Below, one piece after another: positions 11,427 through 21,619 of a stretch of DNA of 64,000 bases (position 1 is its first letter; every line of letters starts with the position of its first letter). The notes beneath the pieces are model-generated. The model did not search any database. It saw only the letters and a list, made by a program, of their open reading frames with translations, and was not told the DNA's origin. Origin of the DNA: Pseudoips prasinana. Taxonomy: Eukaryota; Arthropoda; Insecta; Lepidoptera; Nolidae. A program made the translations under genes and the position numbers. The stretch covers positions 6,212,713-6,276,712 of the forward strand of contig OX621240.1 in the NCBI GenBank assembly GCA_951640165.1. The letters are read 5' to 3'.

Positions 11427-11900
11427 GTATCAATTCAAAACATGGTGACTGTGACGTTGAGCCACACTATGTTTTCTAATTGTATAATGGGAATGAGTAC
11501 CTATAAATGAAATATATAGCAAGGAGTTCAACTTATATAAATTAGGATAAGACAAAGAATAGCATAAAGGAAATAAAAATAACACTGTTGTTTTATGATT
11601 ATTTATTTACGTAAGCTGTCATGTAGTCGTCGTAACATCTGCATCAAAACATCGGTCGTAGTTGGTCCAACGATTGAATATCCTACCGCTAAGCGAACGA
11701 GGCAATCTCTGATAAGTACCTACTAATATGATTAATATATTTGATCGCACTTTATGTAGTTAAGGGTTTGCTCCGAAAATGAAATGTGGATGATGGTGGA
11801 AGAGAACCTGATTATGTAATTAGGTACTTTATGAATGCTTGTTGTGAATTGGCTACACACACAGTATGCTTATGCAAAACTTCCACAAGGATTTTAAATT
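11427..11900. other. No feature recognised
   Basis: Unassigned DNA between a MITE fragment and a decayed RT. Confidence 0.4.
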
Positions 11901-11904
11901 TATA

Positions 11905-13250
11905 AAAATAATCATCTCATAGCTCCAATCCACAAAAAAGGTTCAAAAACTGACGTTACAAACTATAGACCCGTTTCCAAATTATGCGTACTAGCCAAAG
12001 TTTTTGAGAAAATTGTTTACCGTCAAGTATACGCACCTGTAAAAAATAGTCTTGGGGATTTCCAACATGGTTTTCTGCCAGGACGGTCAACAGCATAAAA
12101 TTCTCCTTAATGATCATATATCCGCTGCTATCAGTAAAAGGAAGCTAGTCGATGTCATTTACACAGATTACAGCAAATGCTTCGATCGAATAGATCATGT
12201 GATTCTTATTTAGAATTTGGAACGGATTAGGATAAGGGGTGATCTATGATGGTTTTCATCGTACATCTCGAACTGATCGCAAGCAGTTGTAATTAACAAT
12301 TACGTATCCAGCTGGGTTTTAATAATAATAATAATAATACCTAGGGACAATGTCACACAGATCATCTTAGCCTCAATTAAGCAAAGCTTGTACTATGGGT
12401 ACCAGGCGACGATATACATACTTATATAGATAAATAAATACTTATACCTATACATAGAAAACATCCATGACTCAGAAACAAATATTCGTGCTCATCACAC
12501 AAATATTTGCACTTACCGGGATTCGAACCCAGGACCACCAGCTTCGTAGGCAGGATCACTACCAACTAGGCTACGGTGATCCGCTGCTATTTTTAATCTT
12601 TGTAAATGACATCGACTAGTGCTTCGATAACTCACATGTGTTAAGTTTTGCGGATGTGATGAAGTATTCAACACAATCTCATCACCTGACGACATTCTTA
12701 CACTTCAGAACGATTTAATTAGATTGGATCACTATTGCAACAAAAATAAACTGGACCTAAACCAAAATAAGTGTTTCGTATTAAACTTTAGTAGATTAAA
12801 TAATAGCACGCCTTCTGCGTATTCTCTTAAAGGACAAACAATACAGAAAACTTCGAATATACGTGACCTTGGCGTTATTCACGATACTAAGCTGTTATTT
12901 CAAGCGCACATTGACGATATAATTTCCAAAGCATCGCAAATGCTGGGGTTTGTGATGAGAATGTCCAAACATTTTAAGAAAGAAAAAACATTCGAAATTC
13001 TCTATTCTTTTTAAAATTCTTAAGAGGATCCCTCGATTGTCCAGAACTTCTGTCAAAAATCCCATTAAAAGTACCAAGAACAGGAGCAAGACAAACGGAT
13101 TCCTTTCATCTTCCTTTAGTACCAACAAATTACAGACTGAATGCATATTTGTGGCGAGCATAGTGGAGAGATTGATATATTCAATGCTAGACCTGAGGCA
13201 GTACGACGGTTACTCAGTCAAGACTTTTTTTTCAAAATATTCACCCTAAT
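11905..13250 (+). pseudogene. Decayed Jockey-superfamily RT, interrupted by a SINE
   Basis: Segments on the + strand read LIAPIHKKGSKTDVTNYRPV and HGFLPGRST (11930-12095), then VDVIYTDYSKCFDRIDH (12150-12200), PLLFLIFVNDID (12583-12618), a damaged SFAD(V) catalytic box near 12645, KLDLNQNKCFVLNFSR (12750-12790) and LPLVPTNYRLNAYLWRA near 13120. The SINE-1 copy at 12319-12582 sits inside the RT palm. Several frameshifts and stops make it inactive. The mutated second Asp of the catalytic box supports long neutrality. Confidence 0.8.
12319..12582 (-). repeat. tRNA-derived SINE, family 1
   Basis: Reverse orientation: the ATT-unit tail is at 12319-12337 and the tRNA-like head ends near 12582, with B box rc GGATTCGAACCC. 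It is inserted in the RT pseudogene. Confidence 0.88.
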
Positions 13251-13420
13251 TACCGACCATCAGTGCAGTATGTCTTATCACATTTTTTTTAAATCATTCA
13301 TAGTCCGGTCAAATCAGACTAAAAAACAGAGGTGAGGTTACAATCATTCCCACCAGGCTGAAAATTGGTAGGATCGTTAACCACACCACTACCATCATCG
13401 ATCCGGCTCGTGCAAGGTGG
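13251..13420. other. Short spacer left of the minisatellite
   Basis: Mixed-composition DNA ending GGCTCGTGCAAGGTGGTA before the repeat array. It may be the 5' edge of the R1-clade element downstream, but this cannot be decided here. Confidence 0.35.
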
Positions 13421-14113
13421 TAGGGGTAGGGTAGGGGTAGGGTAGGGGTAGGGTAGGGGTAGGGTAGGGGTAGGGTAGGGGTAGGGTAGGGGTAGGGTAG
13501 GGGTAGGGTAGGGGTAGGGTAGGGGTAGGGTAGGGGTAGGGTAGGGGTAGGGTAGGGGTAGGGTAGGGGTAGGGTAGGGTAGGGGTAGGGTAGGGGTAGG
13601 GTAGGGGTAGGGTAGGGGTAGGGTAGGGGTAGGGTAGGGGTAGGGTAGGGTAGGGGTAGGGTAGGGGTAGGGTAGGGGTAGGGTAGGGGTAGGGTAGGGG
13701 TAGGGTAGGGGTAGGGTAGGGGTAGGGTAGGGGTAGGGTAGGGGTAGGGTAGGGGTAGGGTAGGGGTAGGGTAGGGGTAGGGTAGGGGTAGGGTAGGGGT
13801 AGGGTAGGGGTAGGGTAGGGGTAGGGTAGGGGTAGGGTAGGGGTAGGGTAGGGGTAGGGTAGGGGTAGGGTAGGGGTAGGGTAGGGGTAGGGTAGGGGTA
13901 GGGTAGGGGTAGGGTAGGGGTAGGGTAGGGGTAGGGTAGGGGTAGGGTAGGGGTAGGGTAGGGGTAGGGTAGGGGTAGGGTAGGGGTAGGGTAGGGGTAG
14001 GGTAGGGGTAGGGTAGGGGTAGGGTAGGGGTAGGGTAGGGGTAGGGTAGGGGTAGGGTAGGGGTAGGGTAGGGGTAGGGTAGGGGTAGGGTAGGGGTAGG
14101 GTAGGGGTAGGGT
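13421..14113. repeat. 11-bp G-rich minisatellite (GGGGTAGGGTA)n
   Basis: About 63 tandem units of GGGGTAGGGTA run for ~690 bp with almost no base substitution. The only variants seen are two shortened steps (near 13575 and 13646) that drop one G-run. All G-runs are on the + strand, so the strand has strong G-quadruplex potential. The two long open frames on the - strand (Pro/Tyr/Thr/Leu repeats) are translations of the array and are not genes. It is related to, but not, the insect telomere repeat TTAGG. Confidence 0.97.
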
Positions 14114-14812
14114 AAGTTAACATTAGCTAGATTGGTAACGAGGCTGCTCTCGCTAATGTGATCGGGATAGTTGTGAGTTCGAATCCGAGTTGGGCCAGTT
14201 TTGGGGCACGTGGTCAGAAAACCTCCTCGTGTGCCCACTGCTTCCAATCTCTTATGGATACGTCCGGGGAGAACGGAAGTTGGTGGGACGGTGTGCCCTG
14301 GGCGCGGGCAGTAATCATGCCTTGCAATGGGATTTATCCTATTTCAAGGTAGGGTTACTGCTCGTGGCGAATATTCTGGCAGTGGAGTGGCACCTTATCC
14401 AAGTGCTTCTCACCGAGAACCGCTTAGGATAACCGGAGTAGGCGAGCTCGGCATGCACTTACCCTGCCGCCGGGCAGACACTGGTAGGAGAATTTCTCCT
14501 CAAGTGTCATTGCCGTTGTCGTTATCCCGATGATGACGTGTCGTGGTCATGTCTCGCGGCGTTTGTCGGGACCGACGGGCTTGGCTTAACCGCCCGGCCC
14601 GAGAGGAAGAAAACCTCAATAAAAAATCACCCTAATCCCCAGTTATGGCGCGTGGCCATGGGATGCGTGGCTGACGGGTGGTCAGTCGCGGGCGCGCCTC
14701 CAGCCAGGGTACCTGCGGACCCCCTGGTTGGAGAAAAATGTACGCTTGCTCGGGTAATGGGGGGGCTCTACCCGGGTTGACGTTTAGTTCCTCCCCACTC
14801 GTGGGATTTATT
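14114..14812 (+). promoter_or_regulatory. Leader of R1-clade element with tRNA-like head
   Basis: This GC-rich stretch joins the minisatellite to ORF1. At 14124-14190 it has a plausible Pol III A box (TAGCTAGATTGG) and B box (GAGTTCGAATCC) about 45 bp apart, so a SINE-like or tRNA-like piece is fused here. The remainder (14200-14812) has the GC content of the ORF1 downstream and is most simply the element's 5' untranslated region. In-frame GTG/ATG codons upstream of 14813 exist but are not in an ORF1-like context. Confidence 0.5.
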
Positions 14813-17122
14813 ATGGTAAAAAAAAATGAAAATACAAGAGAGGGAGAAACACAACGCCGTGAGACCACGGAAACCATGGAGAGGGTACGCACGCCCAGTT
14901 CTGCGCACTCTGGATCCAACAATATGGTGCGTTCTACAGAGGATGTGTCGAGGATGGCCAATCCTCGTGTTATGTTGGAGCCATTGGGTTTCGTCCCCAA
15001 ACGCTCCACAACGTCGGGGCCAACTCAGCGGGCGCAGAGCGCCACAAGGGTGGTGGTTAACCGGGCCCACTTTTCGCGGCCGGCAACACCAGCGCCGGGT
15101 GGGACAGTGAGTGATGGTGGCGACTCAGATTGCTCGCTGATGTCACTCACCTCTGAAACGTCCGTTGCGTTGCGTACGCGAAAGCGGACAGGGGGGGCGG
15201 TGAGCAGCGAACAGCCCCAGGAGAAGAAAAAGCTGGCGCCCAGTGCCGCAGAGGAGGCTGAAGAGGAAGACCCAGAGCTTGCGGGATGTCCGTCCAATAC
15301 GCGTGCCAAGCGAAGTCTTCCGTCGGTGGAAGACTTAGAGAAGGAAATGCAGGCACGGCCAACGGCCGATATTGGTGCCTGCATTAAACATCACCTTCTC
15401 ACGGTCGAAAAGGTGGCGGATAAGTCTCGCCACCTCAAGGGGTCTTTTGTCCGAAGCCTCAGGATGGCAGCGCGCACAGTCCAGGCTGCGGCAGATGAGG
15501 TCGCCCACCGGATAGGGGTGGACGCAAACGTTGAGAGGCTTGAGATGGAGAACATAACCTTGCGGTCTCAGCTCTCGGGCCTCTCCGCGCAGGTGGCCAA
15601 GCTGACGGAGGAAGTTAACCTTCTCCGTCGGCAAAATGAGTGCACTTCCCAAGTGCGCCCTAGTGCGGTGTCTGAGTCGTCGACTGCACTACTGGTGCCT
15701 GCATCCCTGCAGCCGGAGGAGTTAAGTCGTTCCATCATGCTCGCGGTTGGGGGCATGATGGACGCTAAACTGGCGGCGTTGGAAGGCCGTCTTCTCCCCG
15801 AGCAGCGCCTCCGTCCGCCTCTTGCTGCAGACAGCAGACGAGCTGCGGATGCTGCTCAGACAAAGCCCACCCCTGACACAGTAGTGCAGGGGAAAAGGAA
15901 TCAAGCAACGGGAAAGAGGAGGGGGACCAATGCTGAGCCTAGACCATCTTCGGTTTCGGGGATGCCAGCTGTCCATGAACCGGCCCTGCAAGCCGATACT
16001 CCTGCGGCAGCAAAGACCCAATCATGGGCAGCTGCGGCCAAAGAAAAGGCTCATTCTCAGGCCGAGCCAGCACCAAAAAGTGCAGATAAGAGGAAGAAGC
16101 CAGTTTCGGGGCAGACGTCAACCCTGTCCGAGAGGGTTCCTTCGTCAACTTCTGGGAGCCATATACCCAATAATGGGGCATGGCAGGAAGTTGGTGCAAA
16201 AAAGAAGGCTGCAAAAAAGGCTGCTCAAGCTCGAAAACGAGAAAGAGCAGCCGCAGAAAAAGTGAGGAAGACGATGGCCCAGTTGCGCACCCCTACGTCG
16301 GCCGCCGTTGTGCTGACACTGCAGCCCGAAGCGGCAGAAAGGGGCGTTACTTACGCCGGGTTGCTAGCTCAAGCGAAAGCGGCTATAGTACTCAGCGACT
16401 TGGGTATTAAGAGTGTCTCCTGCAAGCTGACCCTCACTGGAGCCCGACTTTTGGAGGTCTCCGGCGAAGACAGTGACGCAAAAGCTGACGCCTTGAGAGA
16501 CAGGCTGGCCTCTACACTGTCGGCGGAAGATGTCCGAGTCTCAAGACCAGTCAAGTGCGCTGACTTGCGTGTCACGGGCTTGGAGGATTCCACTGGAGTC
16601 GCTGAGCTGAAAGAGGCCGTTGCGAAGGCTGGAGGTTGCTCCATCGACCAGGTAAAGCCTGGAGTAATCAGCCCGGGCTTTGATGGTATGGGGTCAACCG
16701 TCTTCAGCTGTCCTGCTGCAGCAGCTCAGAAATTGGTGGGCCAGAAACTTCTCGTGGGGTGGGTGTCTGCGCAGGTTAAGCTCCTGCAGCCCAAACCTTT
16801 GAGGTGCTACCGGTGCCAGGCTGAAGGACATGTGGGCGCCCGTTGTTCAGCGGGTGAGGACCGCAGTGGGCTTTGCTTCCGTTGCGGCAAACCCGGTCAC
16901 AGAGCTGCCACGTGCACAGCAGCACCGCACTGTCACCTGTGCAAGGTAGCTGGCAAGTCTGCTGACCACCGGGTGGGTGCCAGAGTCTGCGCGGCGCCAA
17001 AAGTGGTGCAAAAGAGGGTTTCTGGTCCCTTGCGGCAGCAGCCGCAGGCTAACCGTCCGACTGCAGCTTCAGATGGGGCTGCGTCTGGACGAGTGGAGGA
17101 AGTTGAGATGGACCATTCTTAA
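14813..17122 (+). CDS. R1-clade non-LTR retrotransposon ORF1 (gag-like)
   Basis: An uninterrupted 769-residue protein from the ATG at 14813 (MVKKNENTREGE) to TAA at 17120-17122. It is a nucleic-acid binding, Gag-like protein that packages the element RNA. Visible parts: a charged, low-complexity N-terminus, a coiled-coil segment (LEMENITLRSQLSGLSAQVA region, ~15545-15630), a Lys/Ala-rich basic stretch near 16200-16260, and at 16802-17000 three zinc knuckles starting CYRCQAEGHVGARC and CFRCGKPGHRAATC, with a third beginning CHLCKVAG. Three CCHC knuckles at the C-terminus are typical of R1-clade ORF1. The frame stays open further upstream to 14678, but only from a GTG. The stop overlaps the ORF2 ATG as TAATG. 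No stops or shifts, so insertion is probably recent. Confidence 0.9.
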   Translation: MVKKNENTREGETQRRETTETMERVRTPSSAHSGSNNMVRSTEDVSRMANPRVMLEPLGFVPKRSTTSGPTQRAQSATRVVVNRAHFSRPATPAPGGTVSDGGDSDCSLMSLTSETSVALRTRKRTGGAVSSEQPQEKKKLAPSAAEEAEEEDPELAGCPSNTRAKRSLPSVEDLEKEMQARPTADIGACIKHHLLTVEKVADKSRHLKGSFVRSLRMAARTVQAAADEVAHRIGVDANVERLEMENITLRSQLSGLSAQVAKLTEEVNLLRRQNECTSQVRPSAVSESSTALLVPASLQPEELSRSIMLAVGGMMDAKLAALEGRLLPEQRLRPPLAADSRRAADAAQTKPTPDTVVQGKRNQATGKRRGTNAEPRPSSVSGMPAVHEPALQADTPAAAKTQSWAAAAKEKAHSQAEPAPKSADKRKKPVSGQTSTLSERVPSSTSGSHIPNNGAWQEVGAKKKAAKKAAQARKRERAAAEKVRKTMAQLRTPTSAAVVLTLQPEAAERGVTYAGLLAQAKAAIVLSDLGIKSVSCKLTLTGARLLEVSGEDSDAKADALRDRLASTLSAEDVRVSRPVKCADLRVTGLEDSTGVAELKEAVAKAGGCSIDQVKPGVISPGFDGMGSTVFSCPAAAAQKLVGQKLLVGWVSAQVKLLQPKPLRCYRCQAEGHVGARCSAGEDRSGLCFRCGKPGHRAATCTAAPHCHLCKVAGKSADHRVGARVCAAPKVVQKRVSGPLRQQPQANRPTAASDGAASGRVEEVEMDHS

Positions 17123-18283
17123 TGACCCCGTTGCGCTTCCTCCAAACCAACATCAACCACTGTGCCAGTGCCCAGGATCTTTTGTTCCAGAGCATGGCAG
17201 AGTGGTTGATAAATGTGGCAGTGGTTGCCGAGCCGTATTTCGTTCCACCCAGTAGCGACTGGGCCAGGGATCTAAACGGCTCGGTGGCCTTAATCTCACG
17301 GCCTGCCGCTGGTGGCCCTGGCCTTGAGAATGTCTCGAGTGGTCAGGGCTGGGTATCAGCGGCAGTAGGTGATTTATTTGTTATCGGGGTGTACTTTTCC
17401 CCCAATAGATCTCTCGCCGACTTTGAGGGTTTCTTAGTAGAGTTGGGCACAGCCGTCGATCGATGTCATCCCCGTCCCGTCATCTGTCTTGGGGACTTCA
17501 ACGCCAAATCGGCTGCTTGGGGTTCTCCGATTGCAGATGCGAGGGGGGATGAGCTCGAGGAGTGGGCCCTAGTTAAAGGCCTGCTCGTCCTCAATAGGGG
17601 TTCCATCAACACGTGCGTGCGGCAACGTGGTGGCTCAATTGTAGACATAACGTTTGCAAGCCCCACAATCGCGCGACGTGTTCTCGGCTGGCGTGTTGAG
17701 GAGGGGGTGGAGACCATGTCTGATCATCGGTACATCCGATTTGATCTCTCCACCCATACCTTTGATGCGCCGGCTCGGGGGACCCTGAATGGGGACGGTC
17801 CGCGTTGGGCATTGGGGCAATTGAACCGGGAGGTCCTCCTGGAAGCCTCTATTGTACAGGCCTGGGTCTCAGCACCGGACAGGCCTGTCGATATCAATGT
17901 TGAGGCCGAGTGGTTCCGGGAAGCTGCAACACAGTCATGTGATGCGGCAATGCCCCGGGTTCGGCGAAGGCATATTAGGCGTCAGGTGTATTGGTGGTCG
18001 GAGGAAATCGCACAACTGCGACGCGCTTGCGTGGCGGCCCGACGCCAGTATGCCAGGCATCGCCGCCGCCGACGCCGAACCCAAAATGCGGCAGCCAGAG
18101 AAGCGGAGCTGTATGAGGTTTACAGAGCGGCCAAAAAAGCCTTGCAGCTGTCCATCTCGCGGGCGAAAACTCTAGCCCGCGAGGAGTTGTTGTCGACTCT
18201 GGACCGTGATCCATGGGGGCGACCCTACCGTATGGTAAGGGGTAAGCTTCGCTCATGGTCACCCCCACTGACCCAGAGTCTTC
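17122..18283 (+). pseudogene. R1-clade ORF2, endonuclease part only
   Basis: Starts with ATG at 17122, sharing the A of the ORF1 stop (TAATG). About 387 residues are intact. Visible endonuclease (APE-like) blocks are LRFLQTNINHC at the N-terminus, VVAEPYFVP, VIGVYFSPN, VICLGDFNAKSAAWGS with the catalytic GDFN, RGGSIVDITFASP and the C-terminal MSDHRYIRFDL. The linker before the RT runs to RDPWGRPYRMVRGKLRSW. The RT and the rest of ORF2 are missing: near 18283 the sequence switches to the reverse strand of another element. The open frame to 18633 past this point is chimeric. Function would be target-DNA nicking. Without RT it cannot retrotranspose alone. Confidence 0.88.
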
Positions 18284-20083
18284 AGTGCAGTGTAGTACAT
18301 TTTTCAGCATTTAGGTTAACGAGCCATTCCTTTGACCAGTTAGCAATTTTGTCCAAGTCTCTTTGTAGACGATCGAAGTCAGTTAGTGGGTTTGCAAAGA
18401 TTTTGGTGTCATCAGCGAAAAAGCTGACATTACATTGTAGGCAGCGAGGTAGGTCAAACGTATATATAATGTATAGCACAGGGCCCAGAACTGATCCTTG
18501 GGGCACGCCACTGTGTATCTCTCTCTCGTCGGACAGAGTTTCAGCGATTCTCACTCGAAATGTTCTATGGCGTAGGAAGGCCTCGATCCAGTTCAGCAGT
18601 TTGCCTCTAATTCCTATGTGTTCTAGTTTCTGAAGAAGTCTTGTTGTGGGAACCTTATCAAAAGCCTTTTCGTAGTCAAGGTATATTACATCCACTGGTT
18701 CTCTCTTATTGAAGCTATCAGTCCAGGAAGCCAAGCAAGACAATAGATTTGACACCGTCGACCGGCGAGGGCAAAATCCATGTTGCTGATCACCGATTAT
18801 TCTGTGCTTATCAAGAAATTGCCTTATATGTTGGACTATCACCTTCTCCATAACTTTACACACTACGCTGGTCAGGCTAATAGGTCTGTAGTTTGACGGT
18901 TGCAATTTATTTCCCTTTTTGAATATTGGTGTTACTGATGCAGTTTTCCACAAGGGCGGTAGTATACCAGTATCGTATGAGGTTTGCATTAATACTGACA
19001 GTACATCGGCAAGGTCACACTTTTGAAGTATTGCTACTGGGATTTCATCTGGACCGGGTGCAGAATCTGGTTTCATTCCTTTTATAGCTTGTTTGATTTT
19101 GTCCGGTGTAAAACTTAAATCGGATATGGTTTCTTGGATTTGAGTACATGAATCCAAGACAGGTAGGTGATCCTGTGGTTCCTTTTGAAATACTCCTGCA
19201 AACTGGTCTGCAAAAGCTTCAGCGATTTCATGGGCCTGTGAAACTATTACTCCCTGTGTATTACGCAAAACTGATGGTGTGCTGACTTTAGAGGTCACTT
19301 GTTGCCTGATATATGAGTAGAAACTCTTTGGTCCAGAGTGAAGAAGGTCTGTTTCAAAAGAAATGCGCGATTGTCTAGTTTTATTAGTTAGTTTATTAGT
19401 AACTTTTCTATATTCTGTGTAAGTTTTGTCTAGTCCCGTTAACATGTATCTGTTCCATAGTGTCAGTTTTTGTGGTATCAGTTCCTGAATCTCCTTTGTG
19501 ATCCACTTTTTGTTTCTTATACAATTATTGGGTTTTACTTTAGGCACATACATAAGAAGTGCATCTTTGAATTCAGAGAGTAGGATCCCGAATTGTTTCT
19601 CTGCACAGTCTAGATTTTGAATATTTCCATATGTCGCTCTTAACTTTTCACTTATTTTTTCATAGTTGGCGTATGTCCATCGTAATGAGGCATTGATCTG
19701 CTTGGTCGCTTCGAGTTGTATTGTTGACAGAAGACAGGAATGATCACTCTTTCCTAATGGGGATTCGTGCTTGATTTCAGCTATGAGTGAATCATCATTG
19801 GTTAAGATTAAATCTAGGAAAGAAGGTTGGTTGCCTTTACGAAATCTCGTAGGTCTGTCTAGTAACTGCTCTAGGTTACTACTTCTGTACCATTGCACGA
19901 AGTTTTCTTCTCGAGCAGTTAAATAAGCACAGTCTTGAAGAGGCCATTTCACTCCACGGTAATTAAAGTCTCCCATAATGACAGTAGTGTGTGATTCCGA
20001 AACAAGTTTAATTTGTTCTAGTAAAATGTTATCCTGTTCCTCTGTTGAGTTTTGTTCTCTGTATATTCCGCATAGTACAAACT
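18284..20083 (-). pseudogene. CR1/Jockey-type non-LTR element fragment: endonuclease tail plus RT
   Basis: On the - strand from ~20083 a single open frame runs to 18284 (about 600 residues). It opens inside an APE-type endonuclease (GIYREQN, then VIMGDFNYRGVKWPLQD and FLDLILTNDDSL, GKSDHSCL), passes a linker (KTRQSRISFETDLLHSGPKS) and gives a reverse transcriptase: SAPGPDEIPVAIL, NYRPISLTSVVCKVMEKVI, QHGFCPRRSTVSNLL, VDVIYLDYEKAFDKVP, GVPQGSVLGPVLYI and VSFFADDTKIFANP. It stops abruptly after LNAEKCTTLH, before the thumb. No internal stops. Loss of both ends is unusual for target-primed insertion, which normally keeps the 3' end. Clade assignment is from motifs. Confidence 0.88.
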
Positions 20084-20248
20084 AAATTTTTTGTCAAAAT
20101 GTTGGATACGTTTTTGAGAGTTTAATTTGAGACCTATTGTGTGCTTGTATTAAAAATAAATATGAAAAGCCTAATATATAGTTTGAAGGGTTTTGTTTTG
20201 AAGAATTCACGAGTGCGTTTTATTTTGAATTTAAGGCTAAAAAAACCA
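20084..20248. other. Spacer, nothing recognised
   Basis: AT-rich DNA between the CR1-type fragment and a cluster of TATCACC motifs. Confidence 0.4.
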
Positions 20249-20268
20249 TATCACCAAATTACCTATAG

Positions 20269-20409
20269 GTACAGACGCCAGCGCCTCAAGCTACCCCTAT
20301 TTGTCAAATTTCCCCAATTGAAAGTGAACCTTATGACTTTGAGATAAAGTTGAACATTTATAAAAGAAATTTGACAGATTGGGATAGCTGGATGTGCTGG
20401 CGTCTGTAC
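20269..20409 (-). mobile_element. 141-bp MITE of the THAP/DDE transposon
   Basis: Ends are GTACAGACGCCAGCG on the left and GCTGGCGTCTGTAC on the right, with a ~40-bp near-perfect terminal inverted repeat. The interior (CTTTATCTCAAAGTCATAAG on the - strand and flanks) matches the right arm of the full-length transposon at 29885-29981, in reverse orientation. So it is an internal-deletion derivative of that element. Target duplication is not clear. Confidence 0.88.
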
Positions 20410-20439
20410 ATTTTTATATCACCTAATAACCTATTTTTT

Positions 20440-20850
20440 GTGCCGCTAGATTCAAAATGGAAAAAGAAAATAAATATTGATATTATAACCAGCAGCAACT
20501 TCAAGAAGCCAGTCAGTTTAGTTGAAAAAGGTTTCAGTGCAAAGTACTTAACACCAAAAAGTGTCAATGAAAATGAAAATAAAGTATCAGAAAACTTTCG
20601 ACCTTGGCTTTAATATTGAGCAAATCTTCCCAAAATGCAAAAAATAATAAAATTCAAGAGATAGTAGATGATTTGTAGTGTGGATTATGCGAGGTCTTGC
20701 ACTCAGCTCCTGTTAAAAAAAGGAATGCAGCCAAATGGATTCAGTGCTCGTATTGCTTGTCGCCATACCACGAGATCTGTGCATCTATTGAACATACTGA
20801 TCCCGAGGAACAGCCATATTATAGATGTGACTGGTACATGGAATGATATT
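20440..20850 (+). pseudogene. Possible transposase C-terminal remnant with PHD-like cysteines
   Basis: One frame near 20680-20840 reads CGLCEVLHS, WIQCSYCLSPYHEICAS and YYRCD. The C-x2-C ... W-x2-C-x2-C ... H-x3-C pattern resembles the Cys-rich tail of pogo/Tigger-type DDE transposases. Upstream 20460-20612 has a short open frame rich in Lys/Ser. Frames are broken and no catalytic residues are seen. It could instead be a decayed cellular PHD domain. Confidence 0.4.
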
Positions 20851-20974
20851 TACTACAGAGCTAAACATTTTTTATTTTAAGTAAAAAAATCTGATTATAT
20901 TGACAATTTCCATACTATCACCAAATTAGCTACCCAGTATCACCAATCTACCTGACTGTGTCGCCAACTTACCT

Positions 20975-21615
20975 ACGATTTCTTTTTTATTCAATTGACA
21001 TTTATTCTCAGAGTGACGAGATTTTAGTTAATTTAACTGTTTCAAGATTTAGTTCAAACAATAAGTAATATGATTAAACAAAAGTGACCTTTTGTTTAGT
21101 TTCCAAATTCCTTTAAAATTCGTTTTTTTTTTTTTTTATCACCTATATACCTTTCCTTACCCTATATTTCAATATTTTAATTTCAGCATAAGTTCTGAGA
21201 AAAGGTACAATTTTTTTGAGAAACGCTCATTTGCAAAAATTGTGTTCAGTAGTTTTTCTGGTGCAGGTGGGAGTAAAGTTTGAACTGGCTCTGATGAACC
21301 CCAACCCCAGTCTTTTGGGTCTAACTAATAACCAAGCCACACTTGAACTAACTAATACTTTTATAAGTAAGTAAGTACCTACCTAAGTTTTTCTGAAATA
21401 ATTGCAACCAATGTTAAAGTTTGGTAATGTTAAAGGTATGAGTTCGCGGAAGTTGCAATTAATCTTCGAGCATTTAGCTGTCAAAATGCTCGAAGCAATT
21501 AATAGATGAAAATTGTTTCCAATTATATCTTTATAACTGGGTCATTCTTTTGGACAGGGTTTTCAAGCGGCTTAACTTAAAAATAATATAAATCGAAATA
21601 TAATTAAAAAATAAA
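20975..21615. other. No gene recognised
   Basis: AT-rich DNA. A 12-bp stem (CTTCGAGCATTT ... AAATGCTCGAAG) lies at about 21464-21495. Confidence 0.4.
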
Positions 21616-21619
21616 ATAT

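Larger units (their letters stand above)
20249..20974 (+). repeat. Scattered TATCACC-AATTACCT motifs
   Basis: Variants of TATCACCAAATTACCT occur at 20249-20264, 20417-20432, 20916-20937, 20938-20953 and 20959-20974, with a further one near 21136-21153. The last three of the first set form a degenerate tandem of about 21-22 bp. They flank the transposase remnant at 20440-20850 and the MITE is inserted among them. Confidence 0.55.

Noticed and set aside
13421..14113. Telomeric repeat tract
   Set aside because: The lepidopteran telomere unit is TTAGG. This array is GGGGTAGGGTA, with no TTAGG unit and ordinary sequence on both sides.
13309..14247. Long - strand frames of 312 and 242 codons made of Pro-Tyr-Pro-Thr-Leu repeats
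   Set aside because: They are translations of the 11-bp minisatellite. An 11-bp unit cycles through all frames without stops, so openness means nothing.
14678..14812. N-terminal extension of the R1-clade ORF1
   Set aside because: It has only a GTG at its start and GC-rich leader composition. The ATG at 14813 gives a typical charged start.
18284..18633. C-terminal 117 codons of the open frame continuing R1-clade ORF2
   Set aside because: From 18284 the sequence is the reverse strand of a different retrotransposon, so the frame is chimeric and accidental.
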